Of a DNA stretch of 64,000 nucleotides, positions 38,399 through 50,931 are shown piece after piece. The translations under genes and the position numbers were made by a program. Within the stretch, counting starts at the first letter, position 1. The number at the start of each line of letters is the position of its first letter. Source of the stretch: Mesorhizobium huakuii (GTDB lineage: Bacteria; Pseudomonadota; Alphaproteobacteria; Rhizobiales; Rhizobiaceae); contig NZ_BSNY01000035.1 in the NCBI RefSeq assembly GCF_030160235.1, forward strand, positions 62,001 to 126,000. The letters run 5' to 3'. The notes beneath the pieces are model-generated. The model ran no database searches and had not been told where the DNA came from. It saw nothing but the letters and a program-made list of their open reading frames with translations.

Positions 38399-38827
38399 CT
38401 ACAGCTCGTATGCATACATGACGAAACTCTCCGCTTCCCCATGCGGCTCCGCGCGCGACTCATAGAGCGCGCGGGCCGGGAGGTTGTCGGGTTCGGTGCC
38501 GACCCAGGCCTCCTCGCAGCCATTCTCCCTGCCGATCGAGAACATCGCGTCGAGCATTTTGCGCGCGATACCCTTGCGCTGGAAGGCGGGCGATACGCCG
38601 ACCTCGTCGATATAGAGTTCGCTGACCTTGTCGGGATGGCGATGGATGACGGCGGCACATTGGCCGACGACCACGCCATCGACGAGCGCCACGACCATGA
38701 AATGGCCGGGTTGTCCGAGATAGGCTGCCAATCGCTCCGGCCTGACCGGTTCGTCGAACACTTCCTCGGCGATCCGCATCACAAGGGCGTCATCGCCGGC
38801 CTCAAGCCTTACGATCTCCATCTTCAT
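38399..38827 (-). CDS. GNAT family acetyltransferase
   Basis: N-acetyltransferase of 142 residues. The acetyl-CoA loop is QRKGIA near residue 83, after LYIDEVGVSPAF. The form resembles small aminoglycoside 3-N-acetyltransferase (AAC(3)-I) proteins, but resistance cannot be inferred. GGGAGAA lies before the ATG. It is divergent from mdh and shares its upstream region. Confidence 0.85.
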   Translation of the reverse strand: MKMEIVRLEAGDDALVMRIAEEVFDEPVRPERLAAYLGQPGHFMVVALVDGVVVGQCAAVIHRHPDKVSELYIDEVGVSPAFQRKGIARKMLDAMFSIGRENGCEEAWVGTEPDNLPARALYESRAEPHGEAESFVMYAYEL

Positions 38828-38859
38828 TGTGTAAATTCTCCCAAGTCGACTTACAAAAT

Positions 38860-38889
38860 TTGACGTTTACGTAAATCCCAATCCATCTA
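38860..38889 (+). promoter_or_regulatory. Candidate promoter of mdh-suc with palindrome in the spacer
   Basis: TTGACG at 38860-38865 and CATCTA at 38884-38889 are 18 bases apart. A perfect 10-base palindrome TTTACGTAAA (38866-38875) sits immediately after the -35, a place where a repressor would block RNA polymerase. The transcript would have a leader of about 165 bases. Confidence 0.35.
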
Positions 38890-38926
38890 ACCGATTGAAA
38901 ATGCTCACTCCAAAATAATCGTTTGA

Positions 38927-40030
<1,104 letters not shown>

Positions 40031-40080
40031 ATCCCGCCAAAAACGTCCACCCCGGCAAAACGACCTGGAGATAGTTCCCG

Positions 40081-41274
<1,194 letters not shown>

Positions 41275-41278
41275 GCCT

Positions 41279-41650
41279 GTGCCCCCGCGCAAGATAAACC
41301 TCGTCGAGGCGGCGGATCAGAAGATCAGCAAGGTCTTCGATCCGCATATCGCCGGCGACGTCAATGACAGCCAGGCCAAGGTCGCCAAGTTTGGCGAGAT
41401 CTTCGACTGGCACGCTCATGAGCATGAGGACGAGGCCTTCCTCGTGCTGCGGGGCAGGATCGCCATCGATTTCCGCGACGGGCCGATCGAACTCGGCGAA
41501 GGTGATTTCATCGTCGTGCCGCGCGGTGTCGAGCACCGGCCGCGCTCGCTCACCGCCGAGCCCGTGGTGCTGATGTTCGAGCCGGCGACGACGCTCAACA
41601 CCGGCAACGCCAAGAGCGACCTTACCGTAACCGACCTGAAGCGGCTCTGA
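41279..41650 (+). CDS. Cupin-domain protein inside the suc block
   Basis: Single-domain cupin of 123 residues. Motif 1 is [19 protein letters not shown] (His, His, Glu metal ligands) and motif 2 is [14 protein letters not shown] (metal His). It probably binds a metal ion; substrate unknown. It starts with GTG only five bases after the sucC stop, so it is part of the same transcript. No role in succinyl-CoA metabolism is apparent. Confidence 0.85.
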   Translation: MPPRKINLVEAADQKISKVFDPHIAGDVNDSQAKVAKFGEIFDWHAHEHEDEAFLVLRGRIAIDFRDGPIELGEGDFIVVPRGVEHRPRSLTAEPVVLMFEPATTLNTGNAKSDLTVTDLKRL

Positions 41651-41653
41651 TCG

Positions 41654-42151
41654 ATGAACGCTGCCTCCTTCTCCTCGCTTTCCGCCGATCACCAGCGCCT
41701 GCAGGTGCTGGTCGGCGCGTGGCGCGGCGAGGAAGAGGTCGCTGCCACGCAATGGACCGATGCCGGCACGGCGACGTCCGAAGTGCTGGCAGAGGCCCAG
41801 TTCGGCGGCCTGTTCGTGGTGCAGCGCTATCGCCAGCGCCGCGACGGCACGATTTCCTTCGGTTCGCACAATGTGTTCGGCTTCGACCAGCCAAACCGCC
41901 TCGTCACCATGCACCAGTTCGATTCGATGGGCTTCGTGCCGGCCTCGCCGGCCACGGGCACGTGGAACGGCAGCGAGCTCAATCTGGAGCGGTCGTCGCC
42001 GCGCGGCACGGCACGCGTGACGTATGTTTTTGACGATGCCGACACCTACCGCATGCGACTTCATTTCAAACCCGCCGGCAGCGATGGCTGGCAAGACATG
42101 GTGAGCGGCGTCTACCGGCGCGTCTCGCCTTCCTCGATCAACAGTCTTTAG
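41654..42151 (+). CDS. DUF1579-like protein inside the suc block
   Basis: Protein of 165 residues, start ATG three bases after the cupin stop. LQVLVGAWRGEEEV near residue 17 and EAQFGGLFVVQRYRQ, FSVxGFD-like, and LHFKPAGSDGWQDMVSGVYRR segments fit the DUF1579/lipocalin-like group of about 160 residues. No signal peptide. The biochemical role is unknown. With the cupin it splits sucC from sucD. Confidence 0.7.
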   Translation: MNAASFSSLSADHQRLQVLVGAWRGEEEVAATQWTDAGTATSEVLAEAQFGGLFVVQRYRQRRDGTISFGSHNVFGFDQPNRLVTMHQFDSMGFVPASPATGTWNGSELNLERSSPRGTARVTYVFDDADTYRMRLHFKPAGSDGWQDMVSGVYRRVSPSSINSL

Positions 42152-42163
42152 AAAAGGGCTCCG

Positions 42164-43066
42164 ATGTCCATTCTCGTCGACAAGAACACCAAGGTGCTGG
42201 TGCAGGGCCTGACCGGCAAGACCGGTACGTTCCACACCGAACAGGCGCTGGCCTATCACGGCACCAAGATGGTGGGTGGCATCCATCCCAAGAAGGGCGG
42301 CGAGACCTGGACCGGCTCGAAGGGCGAGAGCCTGCCGATCTTCGCCACCGTCGCCGAGGGCAAGGCAAGGACTGGCGCCAACGCTTCCGTCGTCTACGTG
42401 CCGCCGGCGGGTGCTGCCGAAGCGATCCTGGAGGCGATCGAGGCGGAAATCCCGCTGATCATCTGCATCACCGAAGGCATTCCGGTCATGGACATGGTCA
42501 AGGTCAAGGCGCGGCTCGACCGCTCGACCTCGCGGCTGATCGGCCCGAATTGCCCGGGCGTGCTCACTCCCGACGAATGCAAGATCGGCATCATGCCCGG
42601 AAACATCTTCCGCAAGGGCTCGGTCGGCGTTGTTTCGCGCTCGGGAACACTTACCTATGAGGCCGTGTTCCAGACCACCAATGTCGGCCTCGGCCAGACC
42701 ACCGCCGTCGGCATTGGCGGCGACCCGGTCAAGGGCACCGAGTTCATCGACGTGCTCGAGATGTTCCTGGCCGACGACGAAACCAAGTCGATCATCATGA
42801 TCGGCGAGATCGGCGGTTCGGCCGAGGAAGATGCCGCGCAGTTCCTCAAGGACGAAGCCAAGCGTGGCCGCAAGAAGCCGATGGCCGGCTTCATCGCCGG
42901 GCGCACGGCGCCGGCCGGCCGCACCATGGGCCATGCGGGCGCGGTCATCTCCGGCGGCAAAGGCGGCGCCGAGGACAAGATCGCGGCGATGGAATCGGCC
43001 GGGATAAAGGTATCGCCGTCGCCGGCACGGCTGGGCACGACGCTGGTCGAAGCCATCAAGGGCTGA
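42164..43066 (+). CDS. sucD: Succinyl-CoA synthetase alpha subunit
   Basis: CoA-binding and phosphorylated subunit of 300 residues. [15 protein letters not shown] binds CoA at the N-terminus. [17 protein letters not shown] and [23 protein letters not shown] follow. The phosphohistidine is H257 in [12 protein letters not shown]. Two hairpins lie in the 136-base gap before sucA (43093-43112 and 43129-43145). Confidence 0.97.
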   Translation: MSILVDKNTKVLVQGLTGKTGTFHTEQALAYHGTKMVGGIHPKKGGETWTGSKGESLPIFATVAEGKARTGANASVVYVPPAGAAEAILEAIEAEIPLIICITEGIPVMDMVKVKARLDRSTSRLIGPNCPGVLTPDECKIGIMPGNIFRKGSVGVVSRSGTLTYEAVFQTTNVGLGQTTAVGIGGDPVKGTEFIDVLEMFLADDETKSIIMIGEIGGSAEEDAAQFLKDEAKRGRKKPMAGFIAGRTAPAGRTMGHAGAVISGGKGGAEDKIAAMESAGIKVSPSPARLGTTLVEAIKG

Positions 43067-43202
43067 GCGTCAGCGCCGGTGGTGGAATGAGAGCCAACGG
43101 CGGTTCGTTGGCTTTGAGGGGACAAGAAGGGCGGGTGAACCGCCCACTATCGCGGCCCTGCCGCAAACGTAAGGAGACGGAGCCAGGCTCCGCTGAAACG
43201 AC

Positions 43203-46190
43203 ATGGCAAGACAAGATCAGGCCAACGACCAATTCTCGCTCACCTCGTTCCTTTATGGCGGCAACGCCGACTACATCGACGCGCTCTATGCCGCCTATGA
43301 GGACGATCCCGCCTCGGTCAATCCCGAATGGCAGGAGTTCTTCGCCGGGCTGAAGGACGATGCCGGCGATGTGCGCAGGAACGCCAAGGGCGCTTCCTGG
43401 GCCAAGCCGTCCTGGCCGCTGCAGGCCAATGGCGAATTGGTGTCGGCGCTCGACGGCAATTGGGGCATCGTCGAGAAGCACCTGGAGAAGAAGGTCAAGG
43501 ACAAGGCGGTCACCAACGGCGTCGTGCTCTCCGACGCCGACGTGCACCAGGCGACGCGCGATTCGGTGCGCGCCATCATGATGATCCGCGCCTACCGCAT
43601 GCGCGGCCACCTGCACGCCAATCTCGACCCGCTCGGCATCGCCAAGCCGCTCGAGGACTACAACGAATTGTCGCCGGAGAATTACGGCTTCACCGAAGCC
43701 GATTACGACCGGCCGATCTTCCTCGACAATGTGCTTGGGCTCGAATTCGGCACCATCCGGCAGATGCTGGAGATACTCACCCGCACCTATTGCTCGACGC
43801 TCGGCGTCGAATTCATGCATATCTCCGATCCCGAGGAGAAGGCCTGGATCCAGGCGCGCATCGAGGGCGCCGACAAGGAGATCTCCTTCACCACCACCGG
43901 CAAGAAGGCGATCCTGCAAAAGCTGGTCGAGGCCGAAGGCTTCGAGCAGTTCATCGACGTCAAGTACAAGGGCACCAAGCGCTTCGGCCTTGACGGCGGC
44001 GAGGCGCTGATCCCGGCGCTGGAGCAGATCGTCAAGCGCGGCGGCCAGCTCGGCATGAAGGAGATCGTGCTTGGCATGGCGCATCGCGGCCGCCTGAACG
44101 TGCTCAGCCAGGTGATGGCCAAGCCCCACCGTGCCATCTTCCACGAATTCAAGGGCGGCTCTGCCGCCCCCGACGAGGTCGAGGGCTCGGGCGACGTCAA
44201 GTACCATCTCGGCGCCTCGTCGGACCGCGAGTTCGACGGCAACAAGGTGCATCTGTCGCTGACCGCCAACCCCTCGCACCTGGAAATCGTCGATCCGGTG
44301 GTGATGGGCAAGGCGCGCGCCAAGCAGGACTACCTGTTCGGCCGTGGCCGCGAGGAGATCGTGCCGCTGGAGGAGCGCGCCAAGGTGCTGCCGCTGCTGC
44401 TGCACGGCGACGCCGCCTTCGCCGGCCAGGGCGTGATCGCCGAAATCCTCGGCCTGTCGGGGCTGCGCGGCCACCGCGTTGCCGGCACGCTGCATTTCAT
44501 CATCAACAACCAGATCGGCTTCACCACCAATCCGCGCTTCTCGCGCTCGTCGCCCTATCCGTCGGATGTCGCCAAGATGATCGAGGCGCCGATCTTCCAC
44601 GTCAATGGCGACGACCCGGAAGCCGTGGTGCACGCCACCAAGGTGGCGATCGAGTTCCGCATGAAGTTCCACAAGCCTGTTGTGGTCGACATGTTCTGCT
44701 ACCGCCGCTTCGGCCACAATGAGGGCGACGAACCGGCCTTCACCCAGCCGATCATGTACCGCAACATCCGCACCCATAAGACGACGGTGCAGATCTATGG
44801 CGACCGGCTGATCGCCGAGGGCCATATCACCCAGGCCGAACTCGACCAGATGAAGGCCGACTGGCGCGCGCATCTGGAATCCGAATGGGAAGTCGGCCAG
44901 CACTACAAGCCCAACAAGGCCGACTGGCTGGACGGCGCCTGGTCTGGCCTGCGCACGGCCGACAACCAGGACGAACAAAGGCGCGGCAAGACCGCCGTGC
45001 CGGTCAAGACGCTGAAGGAAATCGGCAAGAAGCTGACCGAGGTGCCGAAAGGTTTCGAGGCGCACAAGACCATCATCCGCTTCCTCGAAAACCGCCGCGA
45101 GGCGATCGAGTCCGGCGAAGGCATCGACTGGTCGACGGCCGAGGCGCTGGCTTTCGGCGCCATCCTGCTGGACGGCAACCCGATCCGCCTGTCGGGGCAG
45201 GATTCCGAGCGCGGCACCTTCTCGCAGCGCCATTCCGTGCTCTACGACCAGCGCGACGAGACCCGCTACATCCCGCTCAACAATCTGTCGGCGGCACAGG
45301 CCGGCTACGAAGTCATCAATTCGATGCTGTCGGAAGAGGCGGTGCTGGGCTTCGAATATGGCTACAGCCTGGCCGAGCCGAAGGCTCTGACCTTGTGGGA
45401 AGCGCAGTTCGGCGACTTCGCCAACGGCGCCCAGGTGGTGTTCGACCAGTTCATCTCGTCGGGCGAGCGCAAGTGGCTCAGAATGTCGGGCTTGGTCTGC
45501 CTGCTGCCGCATGGCTATGAAGGCCAGGGCCCGGAACACTCCTCGGCCAGGCTGGAGCGCTTCCTGCAGCTTTGCGCCGAAGACAATATGCAAGTCGCCA
45601 ACTGCACCACGCCGGCCAACTACTTCCACATCCTGCGCCGGCAGCTGAAGCGCGACTTCCGCAAGCCGCTGATCCTGATGACGCCGAAGTCGCTGCTGCG
45701 CCACAAGCGGGCGGTGTCGACGCTGCCGGAAATCTCGGGCGAAAGCTCGTTCCACCGGCTGTTGTGGGACGACGCGCAGCTGTTGCCCAACCAGCCGATC
45801 AAGCTCACCAAGGATTCCAAGATCCGCCGCGTCGTGCTGTGCTCCGGCAAGGTCTATTACGACCTCTACGAGGAGCGCGAGAAGCGCGGCATCAACGACA
45901 TCTACCTCTTGCGCGTCGAACAGCTCTATCCATTCCCGGCCAAGGCGCTGATCACAGAGCTGTCGCGTTTCCGCAACGCCGAGATGGTGTGGTGTCAGGA
46001 GGAGCCCAAGAACATGGGCGCCTGGTCGTTCATCGACCCGTATCTGGAATGGGTGCTGGCGCATATCGACGCCAAGCACCAGCGGGTGCGCTACACCGGC
46101 CGGCCGGCGGCCGCGTCGCCGGCGACCGGATTGATGTCCAAGCACCTTGCCCAACTCGCCGCCTTGCTCGAAGACGCGCTCGGCGAATAA
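43203..46190 (+). CDS. sucA: 2-oxoglutarate dehydrogenase E1 component
   Basis: Thiamine-diphosphate-dependent decarboxylase of 995 residues, first component of the 2-oxoglutarate dehydrogenase complex. The short N-terminal segment (NADYIDALYAAYEDDPASV) binds E2. HRGRLNVLSQVM near 292 and the GDAAFAGQGVIAE motif near 401 bind the cofactor; RRFGHNEGDEPAFTQPIMY and GYEGQGPEHSSARLERFLQ are family hallmarks. ribosome site AAGGAGACGG lies upstream. It is 42 bases from sucB. Confidence 0.97.
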   Translation: MARQDQANDQFSLTSFLYGGNADYIDALYAAYEDDPASVNPEWQEFFAGLKDDAGDVRRNAKGASWAKPSWPLQANGELVSALDGNWGIVEKHLEKKVKDKAVTNGVVLSDADVHQATRDSVRAIMMIRAYRMRGHLHANLDPLGIAKPLEDYNELSPENYGFTEADYDRPIFLDNVLGLEFGTIRQMLEILTRTYCSTLGVEFMHISDPEEKAWIQARIEGADKEISFTTTGKKAILQKLVEAEGFEQFIDVKYKGTKRFGLDGGEALIPALEQIVKRGGQLGMKEIVLGMAHRGRLNVLSQVMAKPHRAIFHEFKGGSAAPDEVEGSGDVKYHLGASSDREFDGNKVHLSLTANPSHLEIVDPVVMGKARAKQDYLFGRGREEIVPLEERAKVLPLLLHGDAAFAGQGVIAEILGLSGLRGHRVAGTLHFIINNQIGFTTNPRFSRSSPYPSDVAKMIEAPIFHVNGDDPEAVVHATKVAIEFRMKFHKPVVVDMFCYRRFGHNEGDEPAFTQPIMYRNIRTHKTTVQIYGDRLIAEGHITQAELDQMKADWRAHLESEWEVGQHYKPNKADWLDGAWSGLRTADNQDEQRRGKTAVPVKTLKEIGKKLTEVPKGFEAHKTIIRFLENRREAIESGEGIDWSTAEALAFGAILLDGNPIRLSGQDSERGTFSQRHSVLYDQRDETRYIPLNNLSAAQAGYEVINSMLSEEAVLGFEYGYSLAEPKALTLWEAQFGDFANGAQVVFDQFISSGERKWLRMSGLVCLLPHGYEGQGPEHSSARLERFLQLCAEDNMQVANCTTPANYFHILRRQLKRDFRKPLILMTPKSLLRHKRAVSTLPEISGESSFHRLLWDDAQLLPNQPIKLTKDSKIRRVVLCSGKVYYDLYEEREKRGINDIYLLRVEQLYPFPAKALITELSRFRNAEMVWCQEEPKNMGAWSFIDPYLEWVLAHIDAKHQRVRYTGRPAAASPATGLMSKHLAQLAALLEDALGE

Positions 46191-46232
46191 AGCAGGCGAA
46201 TAGAACAGAACCGACAAGAACGGACAGGCACA

Positions 46233-47504
46233 ATGGCTACCGAAATCCGCGTTCCCACTCTCGGCGAATCCGTCACCGAGGCGACCATCGGCAAATGGTT
46301 CAAGAAGGTCGGCGATGCCATTGCCGTCGACGAGCCGCTGGTCGAGCTCGAAACCGACAAGGTGACGGTGGAAGTTCCGGCCGCCGCCGCCGGCACGCTG
46401 GGCGAAATCGTCGCCAAGGAAGGCGAGACGGTCGGTGTCGGCGCTTTGCTGGGCTCTATCTCGGCAGGTGGCGCCGCCGCGCCGGCGACCAAGCCGCAGG
46501 CGGTGTCGCAGGCCTCGTCGCCGGATGCGGCGTCGACCAGCAAGCAGGCCGCGGCCGAGACCGCCAAGATCGCCGGCGATGCCGGCGCGGTCGAGCCGCG
46601 CTCGATGCCGCCGGCGCCGGCTGCCGCAAAACTGATCGCCGAGAACAATCTGTCGGTCGACCAGCTGTCCGGTTCGGGCAAGCGCGGCCAGGTGCTGAAG
46701 GGCGACGTGCTCGACGCCATCGCCAAGGGTGCGCCGTCCCAGCCGGCCGAGACGCCAAGGGCGGCGCCGATTGCCGTGCGTGCGCCATCGTCCGGTGACG
46801 ACGCCTCGCGCGAAGAGCGCGTGCGCATGACGAAGCTGCGCCAGACCATCGCGCGCCGGCTGAAGGAAGCGCAGTCGACCGCTGCCATGCTCACCACCTT
46901 CAACGAGGTCGACATGTCGGCGGTGATGGCGCTGCGGACCAAGTACAAGGACGTGTTCGAGAAGAAGCACGGGGTGAAGCTCGGCTTCATGGGCTTCTTC
47001 ACCAAGGCCGTCACGCACGCGCTGAAGGAAATCCCGGCGGTCAATGCCGAGATCGACGGCACCGACATCATCTACAAGAATTTTGCCCATGTCGGCGTCG
47101 CCGTCGGCACCGAAAAGGGCCTCGTCGTGCCGGTCGTGCGCGATGCTGACCAGATGTCGATCGCCGAGATCGAGAAAGAGATCGGCCGGCTGGGCATCGC
47201 CGCGCGCGACGGCAAGCTGTCGGTCGCCGACATGCAGGGCGGCACCTTCACCATCTCCAATGGCGGCGTCTATGGCTCGCTGATGTCGACGCCGATCCTC
47301 AACGCGCCGCAGTCGGGCATTCTGGGCATGCACAAGATCCAGGACCGGCCTGTCGTGGTCGGCGGCCAGATCGTGATCCGGCCGATGATGTATCTGGCGC
47401 TCAGCTACGATCACCGCATCGTCGACGGCAAGGAAGCCGTGACCTTCCTGGTGCGTGTCAAGGAAAGCCTGGAGGATCCGGAACGGCTGGTGCTCGATCT
47501 TTGA
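46233..47504 (+). CDS. sucB: Dihydrolipoyl succinyltransferase E2
   Basis: Core enzyme (423 residues) of the complex. An N-terminal lipoyl domain has the lipoyl-lysine K43 in ETDKVTVE. An Ala/Pro linker and a short peripheral-subunit-binding domain ([30 protein letters not shown]) follow. The catalytic domain ends with [15 protein letters not shown], where His is catalytic. Between this gene and lpd lie three unrelated genes. Confidence 0.97.
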   Translation: MATEIRVPTLGESVTEATIGKWFKKVGDAIAVDEPLVELETDKVTVEVPAAAAGTLGEIVAKEGETVGVGALLGSISAGGAAAPATKPQAVSQASSPDAASTSKQAAAETAKIAGDAGAVEPRSMPPAPAAAKLIAENNLSVDQLSGSGKRGQVLKGDVLDAIAKGAPSQPAETPRAAPIAVRAPSSGDDASREERVRMTKLRQTIARRLKEAQSTAAMLTTFNEVDMSAVMALRTKYKDVFEKKHGVKLGFMGFFTKAVTHALKEIPAVNAEIDGTDIIYKNFAHVGVAVGTEKGLVVPVVRDADQMSIAEIEKEIGRLGIAARDGKLSVADMQGGTFTISNGGVYGSLMSTPILNAPQSGILGMHKIQDRPVVVGGQIVIRPMMYLALSYDHRIVDGKEAVTFLVRVKESLEDPERLVLDL

Positions 47505-47520
47505 GCGGAGCTGATCCGCA

Positions 47521-48240
47521 ATGAGCGGCTGGCCGGAATGGTTCGGGTTCAGGCTGGGCCGCCTACTACGAGTGTTTCGGCCGGCTACCCCGACTGCTAT
47601 TTCCTCGCCGACAACATCGACTGAATGGGATTCGGAGCCGACGAGCAGCAATTTCGGCGTATTCGCCCTCAGCGAAGCCGAGATGGCAGAACGGAAAATC
47701 ATCGTCTCCACGATCGGTGAACTTGAGCTCCCGACTGGCGAAATCGTTGCTTGCGATCCACTGATTACAGGGTTGGAACGGCCCGTGTTTAGCCGCAAGG
47801 TCAAGCCGGGCCGCTACCCGGTCACGTTGCTTGAGGCGCGGAGTTACGTTGCTGCGGCAGTCTTGCGGTTTGGTCCCGGCCTGCCGGTAAGCTGGGAATT
47901 GGCCACCTTCACCAGGAATGGTGGATCGACTTGGAAATCCGGATTTATGGTCGACGATGCTGTCGCTTCGTTCATGGACAAGTCGGTTCTGACGCTAATG
48001 TCCGACCTGGAGGAACTCGACGGCTACCTTGCTGACGTTGCATGCTCGTTCGACCGGTTCCGCATGGATAATCCGGTTGAAGGAAATCCGCTTAATATAG
48101 CCATGTTCAGTACGGGCTGGGGTGATGGAATCTACTATTCCTTCTGGGGACTGGACGCCGCCGGCGAGCCGCTGGTCTTGATGACCGATTTCGAAGTGCT
48201 CGAAGACGCCGATGGTCGAGGGAGCGACCAAGCCAACTGA
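47521..48240 (+). CDS. DUF4241 protein between sucB and lpd
   Basis: Protein of 239 residues. The DUF4241 core runs from about residue 65 (TIGELELPTGEIVACDPLI, VKPGRYPV) to the end (FSTGWGDGIYYSFWGLDAAGEPLVLMTDFEVL). The first 60 residues are low in family likeness and may not be translated as shown; in the next frame the same DNA encodes PDCYFLADNID, so a frameshift near 47632 or a later start (for example MAERK) is possible. Third-position GC is lower than in suc genes, which suggests later arrival. The function is unknown. Confidence 0.6.
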   Translation: MSGWPEWFGFRLGRLLRVFRPATPTAISSPTTSTEWDSEPTSSNFGVFALSEAEMAERKIIVSTIGELELPTGEIVACDPLITGLERPVFSRKVKPGRYPVTLLEARSYVAAAVLRFGPGLPVSWELATFTRNGGSTWKSGFMVDDAVASFMDKSVLTLMSDLEELDGYLADVACSFDRFRMDNPVEGNPLNIAMFSTGWGDGIYYSFWGLDAAGEPLVLMTDFEVLEDADGRGSDQAN

Positions 48241-48749
48241 TGACAAACGTTGCTTCGCCAATGATCGGATTTATGGCAGGCTCGCTGTTTTTTCTGGCAG
48301 CGGGTTCCGATGCCCATGCCGCTTGTCCGATCGAGCTCGCCGTCTACGGCGATAGCCAGAGCGGCAGCGAGATTGATTTTACCCCGACCGGCACCTCGGC
48401 AACCGTCACCAACACGTTCCGCATGATCCTCGACAACAATGTGGTGCTGAACGGCATCGTCATGTGGAACGAGGGCGTGGCACGGCCGAACGGCGCGCTG
48501 ATGTACAAATGCCCGGAGGGCGACACCACCGGCGCCGAGCTCGCCGCCTGCACGCCCTGGCACGGCGTCATCTACACGTCCGACGACAAGGGCAGCATCG
48601 GGCTCTTGCCGGCGGAAGGCGTCGAGGCGCCGAAGACGCTGATCCTGCCGGATCTCGGTCCGGTGTTGCATCAGTCCTCGGCCTATGGCGGCAGCGGCTT
48701 CTCGAAAGTGCCGTCGGATGTGTTCACGCTGAAGGGATGCCAGGAATGA
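48240..48749 (+). CDS. Exported protein of unknown function
   Basis: Protein of 169 residues with a signal peptide (IGFMAGSLFFLAAGSDAHAA). The mature part has four Cys residues and a segment YKCPEGDTTGAELAACTPWHG. No family recognised. Its ATG overlaps the TGA of the DUF4241 gene (TGATG), and its end overlaps the next gene (ATGA), so the three are co-translated. Confidence 0.65.
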   Translation: MTNVASPMIGFMAGSLFFLAAGSDAHAACPIELAVYGDSQSGSEIDFTPTGTSATVTNTFRMILDNNVVLNGIVMWNEGVARPNGALMYKCPEGDTTGAELAACTPWHGVIYTSDDKGSIGLLPAEGVEAPKTLILPDLGPVLHQSSAYGGSGFSKVPSDVFTLKGCQE

Positions 48750-49501
48750 GCGAGGCGCAGAAGGTCCTGCTGGTCACCGGCGGCAGCCGTGGCATCGGCG
48801 CCGCCGTCTGCCGGCTCGGGGCGAAAGCCGGCTATCGCGTGGCGGTCAACTATGCCTCGAACCAGGCCGCCGCCGCCGCGCTGGTCGGCGAGATCAAGGC
48901 GGCCGGCGGCGATGCTTTCGCGGTCAAGGGCGATGTCGGCAGCGAGACCGATATCCTCTCCATCTTCGAGGCTGTCGATCGCACCTATGGCCGGCTCGAC
49001 GCCTTCGTCAACAATGCCGGCATCGTCGACGCCAAGGCGCGGGTCGACGAGATGAGCGCGGCACGGCTCGAGCGCATGATGCGCATCAATGTCGTCGGTT
49101 CCATCCTGTGCGGCCGCGAGGCGGTCAAGCGCATGTCGACGCGCCATGGCGGCAAAGGTGGGGCGATCGTCAACATCTCCTCGGCGGCAGCGGTGCTGGG
49201 CGCGCCGGACAATTATGTCGACTATGCCGCCTCCAAGGGCGCCATCGACACGTTCACCATCGGGCTCGCCCGCGAGGTGGCGCTGGAAGGCATCCGCGTC
49301 AACGCGGTGCGGCCGGGTATCATCGACACCGACATCCATGCTTCCGGCGGACAGCCGGATAGGGTGGCACTGATCCAGGATACGCTGCCGATGAAAAGAG
49401 CGGGCACCGCGGATGAAGTCGCAGGTGCGGTTCTCTATCTTCTATCCGACGCCGCCTCCTATACGACAGGCGCGATCCTGAATGTCAGCGGCGGCCGCTG
49501 A
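48746..49501 (+). CDS. Short-chain dehydrogenase/reductase
   Basis: SDR enzyme of 251 residues. The cofactor motif is GGSRGIG (12-18), NNAG lies near 89-92, catalytic Ser in NISSAAAV, and YAASK near 158-162. The NYAS stretch after strand 2 suggests NADP. The substrate is unknown. It lies directly before lpd, with a 23-base gap, in the sucB-lpd interval. Confidence 0.9.
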   Translation: MSEAQKVLLVTGGSRGIGAAVCRLGAKAGYRVAVNYASNQAAAAALVGEIKAAGGDAFAVKGDVGSETDILSIFEAVDRTYGRLDAFVNNAGIVDAKARVDEMSAARLERMMRINVVGSILCGREAVKRMSTRHGGKGGAIVNISSAAAVLGAPDNYVDYAASKGAIDTFTIGLAREVALEGIRVNAVRPGIIDTDIHASGGQPDRVALIQDTLPMKRAGTADEVAGAVLYLLSDAASYTTGAILNVSGGR

Positions 49502-49524
49502 GCGCCAAGCAAAGGGAAACAAAC

Positions 49525-50931
49525 ATGGCTTATGACGTCGTTATCATCGGATCGGGACCGGGCGGCTATGTCTGCGCCATCAAGGCGGCGCAGCTCGGGC
49601 TGAAGGTCGCGGTGGTCGAGAAGAACGCCACCTTCGGCGGCACCTGCCTCAACATCGGCTGCATCCCGTCCAAGGCGCTGCTCCATGCCTCCGAAATGTT
49701 CGCCGAGGCCGGCCATTCCTTCGACACGCTGGGCGTCGAGATCCCGGCGCCGAAGCTCAATTTGAAGAAGATGATGGCGCACAAGGACGCGACGGTTTCG
49801 TCCAACGTCAACGGCGTCGCCTTCCTGTTCAAGAAGAACAAGATCGACAGCTTCCGCGGAACCGGCAAGGTGGTGGCGCCCGGCAAGGTGTCGGTGACCT
49901 CCGAGGACGGCAAGGTCGAGGAGATAGAGACCAGGAACATCGTCATCGCCACCGGCTCCGATGTCGCCGGCATTCCCGGGGTCAAGGTCGATTTCGACGA
50001 GAAGATCATCGTGTCGTCGACCGGCGCGCTATCGCTGGACAAGGTTCCGGGCCACCTCGTGGTCGTCGGCGGCGGCGTCATCGGGCTCGAGCTCGGCTCG
50101 GTCTGGGCGCGGCTCGGCGCCAAGGTCACCGTGGTCGAGTTCCTCGACACGATCCTCGGCGGCATGGACGGCGAGGTCTCGAAGCAGTTCCAGCGGCTGC
50201 TCTCCAAGCAAGGCTTCGAGTTCAAGCTCGGTGCCAAGGTCACCGGCGTCGCCAAGGCCAAGAAGGGTGCGACCGTCACCTTCGAGCCGGTGAAGGGTGG
50301 CGCCGCCGAGACCATTGCTGCCGATGTCGTGCTGATCGCCACCGGACGCCGCGCCTATTCGGACAGTCTCGGGCTTAAGGACGCCGGCGTCGAGGTCGAC
50401 GAGCGCGGCCGGGTCAAGACCGACGGACATCTCAAGACCAACATCCCGGGCATCTATGCCATCGGCGATGTCATCGCCGGGCCGATGCTGGCGCACAAGG
50501 CCGAGGACGAGGGTGTGGCGGTGGCCGAAACCATTGCCGGCCAGGCCGGCCACGTGAATTACGAGGTCATTCCGAGCGTCGTCTACACCAGCCCGGAAAT
50601 CGCCTCGGTCGGCAAGACCGAGGAAGAGCTGAAGAAGGCCGGCATCGACTACAAGGTCGGAAAATTCCCGTTCAGCGCCAATGGCCGTGCGCGCGCCATG
50701 CTGCACACGGACGGCTTCGTGAAGATCCTCGCCGACAAGCAAAGCGACCGCGTGCTCGGCGTGCACATTGTCGGCTTTGGCGCCGGCGAGATGATCCACG
50801 AAGCGGCGGTCCTGATGGAGTTTGGCGGCTCGTCGGAAGACCTCGCCCGCACCTGCCACGCGCATCCGACGATGTCGGAGGCGGTGAAGGAAGCGGCGCT
50901 GGCCACCTTCTTCAAGCCGATCCACATTTAA
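49525..50931 (+). CDS. lpdA: Dihydrolipoyl dehydrogenase E3
   Basis: FAD-dependent enzyme of 468 residues that reoxidises lipoamide in the 2-oxoglutarate complex. GSGPGG near residue 10 binds FAD, the redox disulfide is C41/C46 in [21 protein letters not shown] binds NAD, and AHPTMSE near the end carries the catalytic His. It closes the TCA block; no E1/E2 of pyruvate dehydrogenase is in the window. Confidence 0.97.
   Translation: MAYDVVIIGSGPGGYVCAIKAAQLGLKVAVVEKNATFGGTCLNIGCIPSKALLHASEMFAEAGHSFDTLGVEIPAPKLNLKKMMAHKDATVSSNVNGVAFLFKKNKIDSFRGTGKVVAPGKVSVTSEDGKVEEIETRNIVIATGSDVAGIPGVKVDFDEKIIVSSTGALSLDKVPGHLVVVGGGVIGLELGSVWARLGAKVTVVEFLDTILGGMDGEVSKQFQRLLSKQGFEFKLGAKVTGVAKAKKGATVTFEPVKGGAAETIAADVVLIATGRRAYSDSLGLKDAGVEVDERGRVKTDGHLKTNIPGIYAIGDVIAGPMLAHKAEDEGVAVAETIAGQAGHVNYEVIPSVVYTSPEIASVGKTEEELKKAGIDYKVGKFPFSANGRARAMLHTDGFVKILADKQSDRVLGVHIVGFGAGEMIHEAAVLMEFGGSSEDLARTCHAHPTMSEAVKEAALATFFKPIHI

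Noticed and set aside
38399-38827. Antibiotic-resistance acetyltransferase
   Set aside because: General GNAT likeness only; resistance to any drug cannot be supported.
43056-47804. 1582-codon minus-strand frame opposite sucA and sucB
   Set aside because: Huge but fully antisense to two certain genes, with no family motif and shadow composition.
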